The notes: a model not told the origin generated them from the sequence alone. Shown: positions 16,699 to 26,394, counted from the first letter of the stretch. The stretch is DNA of 64,000 bases from JACVRW01 sp963850205 (GCA_963850205.1 CAWKKJ010000011.1:310001-374000); one strand, 5' to 3'. Numbers and translations: made by a program.

Positions 16699-17619
16699 TC
16701 ACGAGGAGCTGGATGCTCGCGAGGCAACGGTCTCACCCAGATGGACCCCAGATCGACCGCCGCTAATCCTCCCTGGCCGGCGTGCTGGTCCAACGGCTTC
16801 GCTCCGGACTATGGGGTGCCGCTTGAGGAACTCGGCCATCGCGCGCGCTACGTGCTCGGGCCGCTGGATCTGCAGCAGGTGACCGGCGCCGTCGATCGTG
16901 CATTCGTCGACCTGCGGCAGCGCGGAGCGGAGGAACTCGGCGACTTCTACCCACACCGGTTGCGTCTCACTGCCGACCACGGACAGGACAGGGAGGTCGA
17001 GCCTGGCTGCCTGCTCGGCATCGAAGACCCACTCGCTCAGCGCGGGCAGCTCGATGCCGAAGAACGTGTCGGCGTCTCCGATCGCCTGCTTCGTGGCGCC
17101 AGGGAGGCTCTGCTCGAGCATAGTCCTGGCCTTCGTCCACTCGACGCCTCCCACGGCGCTCATGAAGATCGCCAACGCACCGGCGTGGTCGCCGCTCGCG
17201 TACGCCTCGAACGCCGGCTCGACCTGACCGAAGAAGGCCTCGAGACTGGGCACCGAGATCAGAGACGGCTCCAGCAGCATCAGCGTTTGGACGTACTCGG
17301 GGTGGTCGAGTGCCAGCTGCGCGGCGACCGCCGCGCCGCTGGAGTGGCCCGCGACGTGGACGTGTCGCACGTCGAGATGGTCGAGCAGGGCGGTGGCGTC
17401 GGCGGCGTGGTCGGCGACGCTGACCGGCGGCGGGGTATGGGTGCTTCCGAGCCAGCCGCGCCTGTGATACCGGATGAGCCGGTAACGGTCGGCGAGCGCC
17501 GGCTCTGCGACGAGCGGCAGGAAGCCGTCCGCGATGACCGGGTGCACGAGCAGCACCGGCTCGCCCGCTCCCGTCACCTCGTATTCCAGGTCTGCGTCGT
17601 TGACGTTTACGCTCTGCAT
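16699..17619 (-). CDS. Alpha/beta hydrolase
   Basis: The 306-residue cytosolic hydrolase has the nucleophile elbow GHSSGAAVA (Ser), an oxyanion segment LLVHPVIADG, and the catalytic His in DGAGHLLQIQRPEHVA. The acid residue would be the Asp/Glu near VVGSETQPVW. The lid region (about 130-200) is helical. The start is the ATG at 17619 with AGGAGG just upstream; the frame extends further, but that part overlaps the promoter region. The C-terminal 30 residues (ARRPGRISGGRSG) look disordered. The substrate cannot be told. Confidence 0.85.
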   Translation of the reverse strand: MQSVNVNDADLEYEVTGAGEPVLLVHPVIADGFLPLVAEPALADRYRLIRYHRRGWLGSTHTPPPVSVADHAADATALLDHLDVRHVHVAGHSSGAAVAAQLALDHPEYVQTLMLLEPSLISVPSLEAFFGQVEPAFEAYASGDHAGALAIFMSAVGGVEWTKARTMLEQSLPGATKQAIGDADTFFGIELPALSEWVFDAEQAARLDLPVLSVVGSETQPVWVEVAEFLRSALPQVDECTIDGAGHLLQIQRPEHVARAMAEFLKRHPIVRSEAVGPARRPGRISGGRSGVHLGETVASRASSSS

Positions 17620-17759
17620 GGGTCCTCCTCGGTTTGCGCGGGGGGTTTGTGGTCCGCAACCCAAATGCGTGAGCAAGACCGTTACGGCGGTAATTCCCAC
17701 GGTTACGACCAGCGCCGGGTCGCCCTGCGTGTCGATGGTGCTGGGATCGCAGGCATGCG

Positions 17760-19829
17760 ATGACCGACGCCGTCGCCGAGACCATCGTCCGGCGCGCACG
17801 TGACGCTGCGTCGCGGGGAGATTGGGGCGCGGCGTTCGAGCTGTTCATGAGGGCGGACGCGGACGGCCTCGTGGGCCGCGGCGATCTACCGGTGCTTGGC
17901 GAGGTCGCCTACGCGGCGGGGCATCTCGACGTGACGATCGAGGCGTGGGAGCGCGCGTACGCGGTGTGTGTGGAGGCCGGCGACAAGGAGGCCGCAGCCG
18001 GCGCGGCGGTTCGCGTCGCGATGCACCTGCTCTTCGATACCGCTCTGATGGCGCCGGTGCGGGGCTGGCTGGCACGAGCCGAGCGGCTGCTGGAGGGCCG
18101 GGGTGAGACGTCGGCGGGTGCGTGGCTTGCGGTCGTTCGCGCGTTTGAGCGAATGCTGACCGGCGACCTGGCTGGCGCCCGGCCGTGGGCGCGGCGGGCG
18201 ATCGAGCTGGGCTCGGGGCTTGACCCGGCGGCGTGCGCCCTCGGGCGCGTGGCCGAAGCCCGGCTGGTGATCCTCGACGGTGATGTCGAGCAGGGCCTGG
18301 CGCTGCTCGACGAGGTCGGGGTGGCGACGGTCTCCGGGGACCTCGATCCGCTCTCGACCGGTGTCGTCTACTGCGAGCTCGTCTGCGCCCTGCAGGGACT
18401 CGCGCAGTACGACATGGCCGAGGAGTGGACCGAGGCGATGGAGCGGTGGTGCAAGACGAACGCGATCGGCAGCCTCCACGGGCGCTGCCGGGTCCACCGC
18501 GCCGAGATCCTGAGGCTACGTGGGTCCTGCGGCGAAGCGGAAACCGAGGCGCTCGGCGCGTGCGAAGAGCTGCGGCCGTACCTGCGCCGCGAAATGGGCT
18601 GGCCGCTGACGGAGCTCGGGCGGATCCGCCTTCGCACGCGAGACATCGAAGGCGCCGAAGACGCCCTGCTGGCCGCTCACAGCGCCGGCTGGGATGCGCA
18701 GCCCGGTCTGGCGCTCGTGCGGCTGGCCCAAGGCGACGCAGCCACGGCGGCCGCGTCCATCCGAGACGCGCTCGAGCACCCGGCGCAGGTGCCCTTCAAG
18801 GAGCGTCCGCCGGACAGCGACCTGCAGCGGGCGCCACTGCTGGAGGCGCAGGTCGAGATCGAGATCGCAGCCGGCGACATCGCTCGAGCGCGCTCGGCCG
18901 CCGACGAGTTCACTCGGGTGGCCGCCCGGTTCGAGAGCAAGGCGCTGGTCGCCGGCGCGACCCACGCTCACGGACGCGTGCGGCTCGCGGAGGGCGATCC
19001 AGCTGACGCCGAGCGGTTGTGCGCCGAAGCCACGCGGCTCTGGAGCGAGATCGGGGCGCCCTACGAGGCCGCGCTCGCTCGCGCCGGTCTCGCCGACGCC
19101 CTCCGCGCGAGCGGCCGCGAGCACCGGGCCGCCCTGGAGCTCCAAGCGGCCCGCACGGTTCTCGACCGGATCGAAGCCGGGCGGACAACCCAAGAGACGG
19201 CCCCGGTCGACCGAGACGGCGGAGCGGAGCAAGTCGCCGTTGCCGACCCCGACATCTTTCGCCGGGAGGGCGACTACTGGTCGGTGGTGTTCGCGGGACG
19301 CACCGTGCGAGTGCGAGACCTCAAGGGCATCCGGTACCTGGCCCGGCTGCTGGCCTACCCCGGCCGGGACTTCCACGTGCTCGACCTCGTCGCCGCCGAA
19401 CGCGGCCAAACCGCCGCGGTCGAGCGCGGCCATCCGGCCGGCCTGTCGCGCACAGGTCCCGGCGATGCCGGGGAGATGCTCGACGCGCGAGCCAAGGACG
19501 CCTACCGCCGTCGCCTCGCCGAGATCGAGGACGACATCGAACAGGCGCGCGCTCTCGACGACACCGAGCGAGAGGCGCAGGCGGACACCGAACGCGACTT
19601 CCTCGTGGGTGAGCTCTCGCGAGCGGTCGGCCTCGGTGGCCGCGACCGACGCGCCGCGTCAACGTCCGAGCGCGCTCGGGTCAGCGTCACCCGCGCGGTC
19701 CGCCAGGCGATGATCCGAGTCGGCGAGCACCACCCCGAGCTCGGCGAGCATCTCGATCGCACGATCCGCACCGGCACATACTGCGCCTACACTCCCGACC
19801 CCCGCGCTCCCGTGGCCCGGCGGTCTTGA
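17760..19829 (+). CDS. TPR-repeat regulator-like protein
   Basis: The 689-residue protein is largely tetratricopeptide-like helical repeats (about 1-470), with repeated GDLAGARPWARRAIELG-type units. A separate C-terminal domain (about 495-689) begins FRREGDYWSVVFAGRTVRVR and continues DLKGIRYLARLLAYPGRDFH. That C-terminal unit is commonly attached to LuxR/ATPase-type regulators and cyclases of actinobacteria. Here it stands without an AAA or HTH domain. A role as a scaffold or signal-transduction protein is inferred. It is divergent from the alpha/beta hydrolase, sharing a 140-bp promoter region. Confidence 0.75.
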   Translation: MTDAVAETIVRRARDAASRGDWGAAFELFMRADADGLVGRGDLPVLGEVAYAAGHLDVTIEAWERAYAVCVEAGDKEAAAGAAVRVAMHLLFDTALMAPVRGWLARAERLLEGRGETSAGAWLAVVRAFERMLTGDLAGARPWARRAIELGSGLDPAACALGRVAEARLVILDGDVEQGLALLDEVGVATVSGDLDPLSTGVVYCELVCALQGLAQYDMAEEWTEAMERWCKTNAIGSLHGRCRVHRAEILRLRGSCGEAETEALGACEELRPYLRREMGWPLTELGRIRLRTRDIEGAEDALLAAHSAGWDAQPGLALVRLAQGDAATAAASIRDALEHPAQVPFKERPPDSDLQRAPLLEAQVEIEIAAGDIARARSAADEFTRVAARFESKALVAGATHAHGRVRLAEGDPADAERLCAEATRLWSEIGAPYEAALARAGLADALRASGREHRAALELQAARTVLDRIEAGRTTQETAPVDRDGGAEQVAVADPDIFRREGDYWSVVFAGRTVRVRDLKGIRYLARLLAYPGRDFHVLDLVAAERGQTAAVERGHPAGLSRTGPGDAGEMLDARAKDAYRRRLAEIEDDIEQARALDDTEREAQADTERDFLVGELSRAVGLGGRDRRAASTSERARVSVTRAVRQAMIRVGEHHPELGEHLDRTIRTGTYCAYTPDPRAPVARRS

Positions 19830-20461
19830 GCAACCGGCCCGCGTCCACGCCGAGAGCAACCGTGTATGCCACCGCCCGAACCCGGCGATCTTTCAGCTGC
19901 ATCGGGCCGCCGTGTGCTTCGCCCGCTCATCTCAGAATGGTGCCGGCTCGTCTAGCCTCGGCTCGGGGAGGGGCGTGGGGGCTCCTCGGGTTCGAACGAG
20001 GCTGGTGGGAAGGTGGATCTCGAGCCCATCACGCGACCGAATCGGTGCAGACCAGGCGGGCCAGTCGAGAGCAGCCACCTCCGTCGTGGAATAAACAGCG
20101 TTCTGCAGGGCTCTAGGTTGACGAGGGCTTTCACCCTCTCGGGAGCAACGCCTACCACTTGGTCCGCGATGCGACGGCTTCCGGTACGCGCCTATAGAGG
20201 GGACAAGCTCCATGACGGAGTACACGTCGGCCACGGTCGGGCAGCCCGACGGTGGCATCCAACGATGTTCAGCCCGCCGTTGATGATGGAGAGGAAGGCG
20301 ATCGCCGTTACGCCACCCACAATCGCAGCGGCGCTCAGGAACGCCGCGGCAAGGCTGGGAGAGTGAACGTCTCCCCCACGTAGGTTGACCCGAACTCAAC
20401 GGGCGGGGACGGTGAGGCGTATCGCGGATCGGGTGCTAGCCGGCGCGAGGCTCCGTAGCAA
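19830..20461. other. 632 bp without a supported gene
   Basis: No intact gene is seen. On the minus strand near 20230-20365 a short frame reads AAAIVGGVTAIAFLSIINGG, a membrane-segment-like stretch bounded by stops, possibly a decayed membrane protein. A weak hairpin (CGAGGG ... CCCTCTCG, near 20118-20137) could end the TPR gene transcript. Confidence 0.4.
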
Positions 20462-21907
20462 TCAGCCCGTTGGGGGCGCGCTCGCGTCGCGGAGTGCGGC
20501 CAGGTAGCGCAACGCCCTGATCCCCGGCAGGAAGAAGTAGGCCCCGCCGCGGACGGACACGAAGCGCGGCAGTCCTCGATAGCGCTCCCGGACCGGTCGC
20601 GCGGGGATGGCGAACGTCCGGCCCCCCGGCGGGGCCGGACTGAGCAGCGGGTCGGGATTGTCGTAGAGCCCGCCGAAGCGCGGGTTGTTGAGCCACGTGT
20701 GCTGCACGAACTCGAATTGGCGCGAGATGTTGCCCACCAGGCAGATGAACTGGAGCCCGCGTGGCTCGCCATCCCACTGCTCCGGCGAGTCCATCGACAA
20801 CAGCTCCTCGCGCGAGAGGAAGCGACCGTACTGACGGCCACGTCGCAGCAGCCGGTGGAGATTGCCTACCTCGATGGAGTCGGGCGAGCCGGGTCTGGGG
20901 TCGAGCGAGTCTCGCGGGTTGGAGCGACGCACATGTGCTCCGATGGGGCAGCGAAGTCCGTCGCGATCCGTGGCGAAATAGCCGAAGTCATTTGCCTCAC
21001 TGAGCACGGGGCTGTCGCTCTCCGGCGCCAGCACGAGCGGCGCCCCGCTCGGCCAGCGGCCCATCATCTTGCTCGCGAGCCGCACGCGCGCGTCGCGGTT
21101 GGCCCCGCCGTCCGGTTGCCGTGTCGCGCGGTCGCAGTACTCCCAGAAAGCGCGCACGTCCTGGCTCAGCTGGCGCAGCACCAGGTAGCTCCCGCCGCGG
21201 GCCAGGTCGCGTTTGCCGGGTGCCTCCTCGGCCTTCGGGAGGATCCCGTGCGGATCGGCCTGCGGGTCCAGCAGAGGCCGGGGCGTGAACTGTCCGTAGC
21301 CGTTGCGGTAGCCGAGGATGAACTCGCCTGCCCTGACGGCATGTGGGTCCGGAGCCTCCCCGAGCTCCTCGATGCGCGGCTGGGAGACGCCGTCTCGAAA
21401 GCCGAAGTGCTCGCGGTCGACGAGCGGGCTGGTGTCGAGGATCCGGATGACCGCAAGGCCGTCTGCGCCGAGCCGGGTCGTGCGGGCGTCCAGCATGGTG
21501 CTCATCTCGGTCTCGTCCGCTGCGTAGAGGAGCAGAAGAACGTCGATTTCTTCGCCCTGCGGCCCGCCCCAGCTCCAGCCCTCGGGGGCGCTCTCCTGGA
21601 CGTCGCCGAGGATGCGGCGGCGGTGCTCGGCAGCCATGCCGCCCGTGAACTCGCGGGAAAACATGCCGAGTGTGGCGGCCGGGAGGCCGAGCTTGCGTAG
21701 ACCGGAGGGCGTCAGCGCGACGTTTACTGCGCTCTCCGCCGGACGGTCGCGGCCGTCGTCAACCTCGTCTGCGATTCCCGCCAGCCAGGACCTCGCGCCG
21801 GCGGGTTCCGCGATCCGGGCGAGCACGAAGCGCGCGGCGCTCAGGGTGCCGTGGCCCCGGACGATCAGGCCCTGGATGTCGGCGCGGTCGATCGCCGCCC
21901 TACGCAT
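20462..21907 (-). CDS. Dyp-type haem peroxidase
   Basis: The 481-residue protein has the two DyP hallmarks: the GxxDG motif in FGFRDGVSQPR (catalytic Asp and Arg region, about 165-175) and the proximal haem His in CPIGAHVRRSNPRD (about 325). DyP enzymes oxidise dyes, phenolics and other substrates with peroxide. There is no Tat or Sec signal, and no encapsulin-targeting tail is visible at the C-terminus. It is therefore probably a cytosolic class, close to the longer types C/D by length. It is the second gene of an operon with the membrane-anchored protein 12 nt upstream. Confidence 0.9.
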   Translation of the reverse strand: MRRAAIDRADIQGLIVRGHGTLSAARFVLARIAEPAGARSWLAGIADEVDDGRDRPAESAVNVALTPSGLRKLGLPAATLGMFSREFTGGMAAEHRRRILGDVQESAPEGWSWGGPQGEEIDVLLLLYAADETEMSTMLDARTTRLGADGLAVIRILDTSPLVDREHFGFRDGVSQPRIEELGEAPDPHAVRAGEFILGYRNGYGQFTPRPLLDPQADPHGILPKAEEAPGKRDLARGGSYLVLRQLSQDVRAFWEYCDRATRQPDGGANRDARVRLASKMMGRWPSGAPLVLAPESDSPVLSEANDFGYFATDRDGLRCPIGAHVRRSNPRDSLDPRPGSPDSIEVGNLHRLLRRGRQYGRFLSREELLSMDSPEQWDGEPRGLQFICLVGNISRQFEFVQHTWLNNPRFGGLYDNPDPLLSPAPPGGRTFAIPARPVRERYRGLPRFVSVRGGAYFFLPGIRALRYLAALRDASAPPTG

Positions 21908-21919
21908 TGCTCTCCCTCC

Positions 21920-23176
21920 CTACAGCCGCCGTAGCCAGGCCTCGGTGTCCGCCGGGGCGAGGGTGCCGGGCAGCCCGGAGCGGATCAGGGCGTTGTTCTC
22001 GATGTTGACCGCGCTCAGCTGGTCGTACGCCGAGTAGAAGACCTGCGTCGGAATCTGGTGGCGGCGCAGGTAGTCCTTGAACTCCTGCTCTCGCCGGGCC
22101 CCCTCGAAGAACAGAAATCTCGTGCGCGGATACCCGACGCCGTTGCTGAAGGAGGCGTTCAGGCCGAAGGCCACCTTGTCTATGAAGTCGTCGTTGTAGC
22201 CCTCCAGGCTGCCGTCGTAGTTGCTGGTGAAGATCACACGCCGGAAGTCGTCGAGCGAGGTCCAGCGCGCGAAGTGGATCGTCTTGACACCGGCGAGGCT
22301 GCCGCGCACGAAGACATGGCGCGCGGAGAAGTCGATCAGCCACAGCACGGCGCGGATCGTCAGACGACGAAGCTCTCCTGGCTTGATGTAGCCGATCGCG
22401 CTGAACTGGTTCTGGGCACCGAAGTCCTCGAGCGCGGCCAAGCCCTCCGCGTGCTCAGGGCTAGGGCGGATGTGAGGAGCCGGGTCGGCGCGCTCTTGCC
22501 GGCGCAGGAGGATCACGTAGAGGGGCAGGAGCAAGAGCACAAACGGAGCGGCCAAGGCCAGCAAGGCGGCCCCAGCGAGGGCGTGGAGGCCCTCCTTTAT
22601 TCGCCAGCGCAGGCTCGGCCGCGGCGCGCGCCGCATGGCCCAGCGGAGGCTCGGGTCGTCGCGCACGAAGCGCTGGATCTCGGCCCGCACCCCCCCGGGG
22701 TCCCTGGGGAGGTCATCGCCCTGCTGGTCCAGGAAGTCCTCGATGCGCGCGCGCAGCGCCGCCTCGCGGCGGATCTGGTCCAGTGGACGGCCAACCGTGT
22801 TGACGTACGCGGCGTCGGGCTTTACCTCATGAGCCCGCAGGTAGGACATGCGCGCCGCCGGTGTCGGCCGCGCCGGGTAGCCATCGCAGAGCCCGAAGGT
22901 GACATCCAGCGCCGGCCCGGCAAGGCGTGCCAGCTCGTCCAAGTGGCGCTCCAGCGGCGCGTCGATCTCGTTCATCATCACGAGGCTCGCCGGAATCGGC
23001 TGCCGGCCTTCTTCCTCGCTTTCCTCGAGGAACAGCAGGCGCGCAAAATGGACGCCCCCCATGCGCGAAAACGGGAAGGACGGCGAACCCTCCGCTCCGG
23101 CGCCGATGCTCTCCACCAGGTCGCGCAGCTCGTCCGCCCGTCCGTCCGGCACCGTGGCCCGCATGGCCCAGGGCAT
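21920..23176 (-). CDS. Uncharacterised protein with one membrane segment, DyP operon partner
   Basis: From the ATG at 23176 (MPWAMRATV) the product is 418 residues. Residues about 1-190 form a soluble domain with repeated FARLLFLEE / PASLVMMNEID patterns. A hydrophobic hairpin (ALAGAALLALAAPFVLLLLP) anchors the middle. The C-terminal part has FVRGSLAGVKTIHFARWTSL, FTSNYDGSLEGYNDDFIDK and YSAYDQLSAVNIENN. The internal resemblance of the two halves (HFARLLFL / HFARWTSL) suggests a duplicated dimeric alpha-beta barrel, the fold also found in DyP. The frame extends upstream but would overlap the divergent gene. The function is unknown; it is expected to work with the peroxidase 12 nt downstream. 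Confidence 0.7.
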   Translation of the reverse strand: MPWAMRATVPDGRADELRDLVESIGAGAEGSPSFPFSRMGGVHFARLLFLEESEEEGRQPIPASLVMMNEIDAPLERHLDELARLAGPALDVTFGLCDGYPARPTPAARMSYLRAHEVKPDAAYVNTVGRPLDQIRREAALRARIEDFLDQQGDDLPRDPGGVRAEIQRFVRDDPSLRWAMRRAPRPSLRWRIKEGLHALAGAALLALAAPFVLLLLPLYVILLRRQERADPAPHIRPSPEHAEGLAALEDFGAQNQFSAIGYIKPGELRRLTIRAVLWLIDFSARHVFVRGSLAGVKTIHFARWTSLDDFRRVIFTSNYDGSLEGYNDDFIDKVAFGLNASFSNGVGYPRTRFLFFEGARREQEFKDYLRRHQIPTQVFYSAYDQLSAVNIENNALIRSGLPGTLAPADTEAWLRRL

Positions 23177-23325
23177 CTGGTGGGCACCCCGCTCCTGCTC
23201 GCCGCCGCCTCTGCGGAGAAGCCTCACACGGCGGACGCTAATCGATCTGGTCGGCCGCGTCATGTCGCCCGCGGTGTTTTGGACTACGATCGCGCGACGT
23301 CCTGCGTTCGAGCTCGGGGGTACCC

Positions 23326-23865
23326 GTGGAATCACCGCAAGCCGCCACGTTTCCCGCGACCCCACCGTCATCGTCCGGGGCGCCCGAGGGCGCGCGCCCG
23401 CGCACCCCTCAGGAGCTGCTCGAGCTGTCCCAGGTCGACCTCTACCAGCTCTTCCGGCGCAGCGAGCCGGGGAAGGTCCCGGCGGGACGCGGTCGCGGAA
23501 CGCCGATCTTCTTCCCGGGCACGGCCGCTACGAAGCCGGCCGCCACGCTGTTCGGCGCGACCGTCTGGCGCGGCAAGGTCTTTCGCCCCGAAGGCGCAGA
23601 CCTGAAGAACCTGATCTCCATCCTCGCCATCCCCGCCATCCGGGCGCGGGTCTATCAGGAGGAGAGCTGGTTCGACGGCCGCAATTGCATCGTGCTCGAC
23701 TACAGCCAGACCTCGCGCATCTGCCGCTGGGTGCGCGACGAGATCAGGGAGGTCAATCCCGGCCTCTACCTGGGGTTGGTGTACGGGGTGGGCCGGTTCT
23801 TCGGCGGGCGGCGGCTGCTGGACGTGACCTTCGCCCTCAGCTTCTCCAGCGCATCGGACCAGTGA
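23326..23865 (+). CDS. Uncharacterised conserved-looking protein
   Basis: The 179-residue protein has a Pro/Ser-rich N-terminus, then PAGRGRGTPIFFPGTAATKP, a hydrophobic ISILAIPAIRARVY, WFDGRNCIVLDYSQTS and VRDEIREVNPGLYLGLVY. The layout is like small lipocalin-type or GXWXG-like enzymes, but I do not recognise the family. It is divergent from the DyP operon and overlaps the next gene by four bases, so it forms a two-gene rightward unit. Confidence 0.65.
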   Translation: MESPQAATFPATPPSSSGAPEGARPRTPQELLELSQVDLYQLFRRSEPGKVPAGRGRGTPIFFPGTAATKPAATLFGATVWRGKVFRPEGADLKNLISILAIPAIRARVYQEESWFDGRNCIVLDYSQTSRICRWVRDEIREVNPGLYLGLVYGVGRFFGGRRLLDVTFALSFSSASDQ

Positions 23866-24275
23866 GCTTGGACGGTCTTCGAGGGTGGGCGCCCCGGATT
23901 CTGGGCGTCATCCGGCTCTTCAACGGCGCGGCCGCCCTGCTGGCCCCTGGCTCCGTGGCACGCCGGCTGGGGGTCGATCCGGACGCCAACCCGGCCCCGA
24001 TCTACCCGCTGCGGATGTTCGGCGTGCGGACGGTCGTCATCGGCGCCGAGCTGCTTCTGCCCCAGAAGGAGGAAGAGCGTCTGCTGGCGATGCGGACGGG
24101 GATCCTCATCCACGCCTCGGACACCCTCGCCGCGGGGCTCGGCGGCCTGCGCGGGCAACTGCCGCCGCCCACCGCGGCGCTCCTGACCGGCGTCTCCGCG
24201 ATCAACACGGCGCTGGCGATAATTGGCAGTACTCCCCCGCGCGCGAAACCACACTGGCAGCGGCTGAGGCGGTAG
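23862..24275 (+). CDS. Small membrane protein
   Basis: The start is a GTG overlapping the previous stop (GTGA). The 137-residue product has three or four membrane segments: ILGVIRLFNGAAALLAPGSV, PLRMFGVRTVVIGAELLL, SDTLAAGLGG and LLTGVSAINTALAIIG. It resembles small DoxX/DUF4267-like integral proteins, but no family is assigned. It is translationally coupled to the upstream gene and convergent with the hydrolase ending at 24289. Confidence 0.65.
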   Translation: MSLDGLRGWAPRILGVIRLFNGAAALLAPGSVARRLGVDPDANPAPIYPLRMFGVRTVVIGAELLLPQKEEERLLAMRTGILIHASDTLAAGLGGLRGQLPPPTAALLTGVSAINTALAIIGSTPPRAKPHWQRLRR

Positions 24276-24288
24276 CGCGCTGGTCGCC

Positions 24289-25176
24289 TCAGCGGGCCCA
24301 GACGCGGCGGATCTCCCGCGCCAGGTCGTCGGGCGCCTCGAGCCCCACGAAGTGGCCCACGTCCGGTAGTGGGCGCCAGTCGACCTCGATGCCCGCGTCG
24401 AAGCTGCTCTTGCGGGCGACCTCCGGAGTGATCGCCTTGTCCTTCATGCCCCAGATCAGCGTCGAGGGCGCGGTGACCGGCGTTTCGTAGACCGTGAGCA
24501 GTCGCGCGCGGCGCTCGCGCGAGAGCACTGTGCGCACCATCTCGCGGTACCACTCGACCGGGGCGGCGAAGTCGGGGGGCTCGCGAAAGCGGTCGATGAG
24601 CTCCTGGACGAGGTCGCGGTCCATCGCGCCCTTTCTGCCCTCCCGCAGCGTGATCGACAGCACCAGCAGCCGCCGGCCGAGCCTCGTGGTTGCGAGCCAC
24701 TCCGGAAAGCGCGGGATCTGGAAGAACGGGACCCAGGGGATCCTGAACGCCTGGAACTGCTCCATGCGTACGACGGCTCGCACGATGGATTGCGGGTGCG
24801 GGCCGTTGATGGCCACGAGCCCGCGGATGAGGTCCGAGTACCTGTGCGCGAAGACCCAGCCGAGCGCGCCGCCCCAGTCGTCGCCGACGAGCAGCGGCTT
24901 GTCGAGGTCGAGCGCCTCGATCAGCCCCCTGACGTCCTCGGTCAACGTGAACATGTCGTAGCCGTCCGGCGGCCGTTCCGATCCCGGGTATCCGCGCAGG
25001 TCGGGCGCATGTATGCGCGCCTCGGGCAGCCGCTGCATCACCGCCCGCCAGACCATCCAGCCCTCGGGGAACCCGTGCAGGCAGAGGATCGCTGGCGCGT
25101 CCTTCGGTCCCGACGAAGCCACATGGAAGGTGACGCCGTTCGCCCGGACGCTGCTGTGCTCGATCTCGGTGGCCAA
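24289..25176 (-). CDS. Alpha/beta hydrolase, epoxide hydrolase-like
   Basis: The 295-residue enzyme has the epoxide-hydrolase/haloalkane-dehalogenase pattern: oxyanion motif HGFPEGW, an Asp nucleophile in VGDDWGGALGW (about residue 100), and the catalytic His in PDVGHFVGLEAPDDLA. An Asp nucleophile rather than Ser separates it from esterases. It is the last gene of a leftward operon, 15 nt after a catalase-related haem protein and downstream of a fatty-acid dioxygenase-like gene. In that setting it could open an epoxide made from a fatty-acid hydroperoxide. The substrate is inferred. Confidence 0.85.
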   Translation of the reverse strand: MATEIEHSSVRANGVTFHVASSGPKDAPAILCLHGFPEGWMVWRAVMQRLPEARIHAPDLRGYPGSERPPDGYDMFTLTEDVRGLIEALDLDKPLLVGDDWGGALGWVFAHRYSDLIRGLVAINGPHPQSIVRAVVRMEQFQAFRIPWVPFFQIPRFPEWLATTRLGRRLLVLSITLREGRKGAMDRDLVQELIDRFREPPDFAAPVEWYREMVRTVLSRERRARLLTVYETPVTAPSTLIWGMKDKAITPEVARKSSFDAGIEVDWRPLPDVGHFVGLEAPDDLAREIRRVWAR

Positions 25177-25191
25177 GTTGCTCTCCTCGAT

Positions 25192-26394
25192 TCAAGGGCT
25201 GGTCGTGCGCGCCGGCGATGGGAACCGCTCGCTTCCGTCGGGCTCGATGCGGGCGTCACCGTTCATCTCCTGGCGGAGCTTCGAGAGCTCGTAGTAGATG
25301 CGACGCCGCGCCCGGTTCTGGTTACCGAGCGGGCGGTGGTCGGAAACCGAGTGCCAGGGCTGGAAGGACAGGGTGCGCGCGAAAGCGTGCTGCTCGGGCG
25401 AGTCGAACTCTTGGACCGGCAGGTGCAGCCGCGCGACGGTCACGGGCGGTGAGCGGCGCTCGGACCAGATGACCGACGCGTTCTCGATCGGCATGCGCTG
25501 CGGGTCGGTCTGCAGCTGGACCTTGAAGTCAAACTCGACCGGCCCCGCGGCCAGCGTCCTGGCCATGGCCTGGCGGAGGTAGTTCGCGGGCGGCCGCGCC
25601 GGGATGAGCGTCCGCTGAATGGCTCGTGGGTGGATCGCGTAGCGCATCGCCTGCCCCTCGCCGAGCAGGTACGGCACACAGCTCCAGTAGCTCACCTCGA
25701 GGGGGCTCGTGTTCATGCGCGAGTAGAGGCCCTGCATGACCGCGTCGAGCAGGTGCGAGTCGCGCGGGTCGACGAAGTAGAACGCGGGCAGCCCCTGGTC
25801 CAAGCGCCGCTGCAGCTTGACGTTCTCGACCACGTTCGGCGTGGTAAACGTCGGCGAGCTGATGCCGGTGAAGTCCTGCGTGCGGTGCTCGTCGTCGAGC
25901 AGCTTCGGTCCGGGGACGTCCATCAGCTTGATGCCCACGCTCAGGATGCCGTTGTCGCGCGGGTCGGGCGGCGCCAGTGGACCCGGGCCGCCGAACCGGA
26001 CCCAGGCCGGGTAGGTCCGCGCCTCTGCGAAGACGCCGTGCTGGAGCCGCTCGGGGAGGTCGCCCGCCACCACGAGCTCACCGCGCACGACGCCGTAGGT
26101 CTTGGTGTTGCCGATCCGCTCGGACGTGGCGTGGGAGTAGGTCCGGCGCGCGAACCTGGCCATCGTGTCGATGATGGCCTCGGTGGCAGCGGCCTCGCCC
26201 TCGAGCTCGCGCTCCTCTGCCGGCGCGCCCGGCGGCCGTGGCAGCCGGTGGCGGATCAGCGCCTGGACGAGCTCGACGAGCCCCGGCCGGAGGATGCGGT
26301 CGAACCCGTCGCGGTAGTAGCGATCCAGGTAGCGACCCGCGGTGACCCCCGCCACCAGCGCAGCGTGCAGCCGCGGCGCGATGGCGGAGCTCAT
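25192..26394 (-). CDS. Catalase-related haem protein (y4iL-like)
   Basis: The 400-residue protein has a catalase core without being a full catalase: TYSHATSERIGNTKTYG carries the probable distal His, TYPAWVRFGGPGPLAPPD and DNGILSVGIKLMDVPGPK follow, and TQDFTGISSPTFTTPNVVEN is typical of the y4iL-like subgroup. Relatives of this fold include allene oxide synthases and other hydroperoxide isomerases as well as peroxidases. Its ATG overlaps the stop of the dioxygenase-like gene (ATGA), so the two are made together. It lacks any export signal. The reaction, peroxidase or hydroperoxide isomerase, cannot be decided from sequence. Confidence 0.85.
   Translation of the reverse strand: MSSAIAPRLHAALVAGVTAGRYLDRYYRDGFDRILRPGLVELVQALIRHRLPRPPGAPAEERELEGEAAATEAIIDTMARFARRTYSHATSERIGNTKTYGVVRGELVVAGDLPERLQHGVFAEARTYPAWVRFGGPGPLAPPDPRDNGILSVGIKLMDVPGPKLLDDEHRTQDFTGISSPTFTTPNVVENVKLQRRLDQGLPAFYFVDPRDSHLLDAVMQGLYSRMNTSPLEVSYWSCVPYLLGEGQAMRYAIHPRAIQRTLIPARPPANYLRQAMARTLAAGPVEFDFKVQLQTDPQRMPIENASVIWSERRSPPVTVARLHLPVQEFDSPEQHAFARTLSFQPWHSVSDHRPLGNQNRARRRIYYELSKLRQEMNGDARIEPDGSERFPSPARTTSP

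Noticed and set aside
16473..16793. 106-codon minus-strand frame as an independent gene
   Set aside because: Its upstream part overlaps the alpha/beta hydrolase gene in another frame, and only the last ~60 codons look coding; treated as possible debris.
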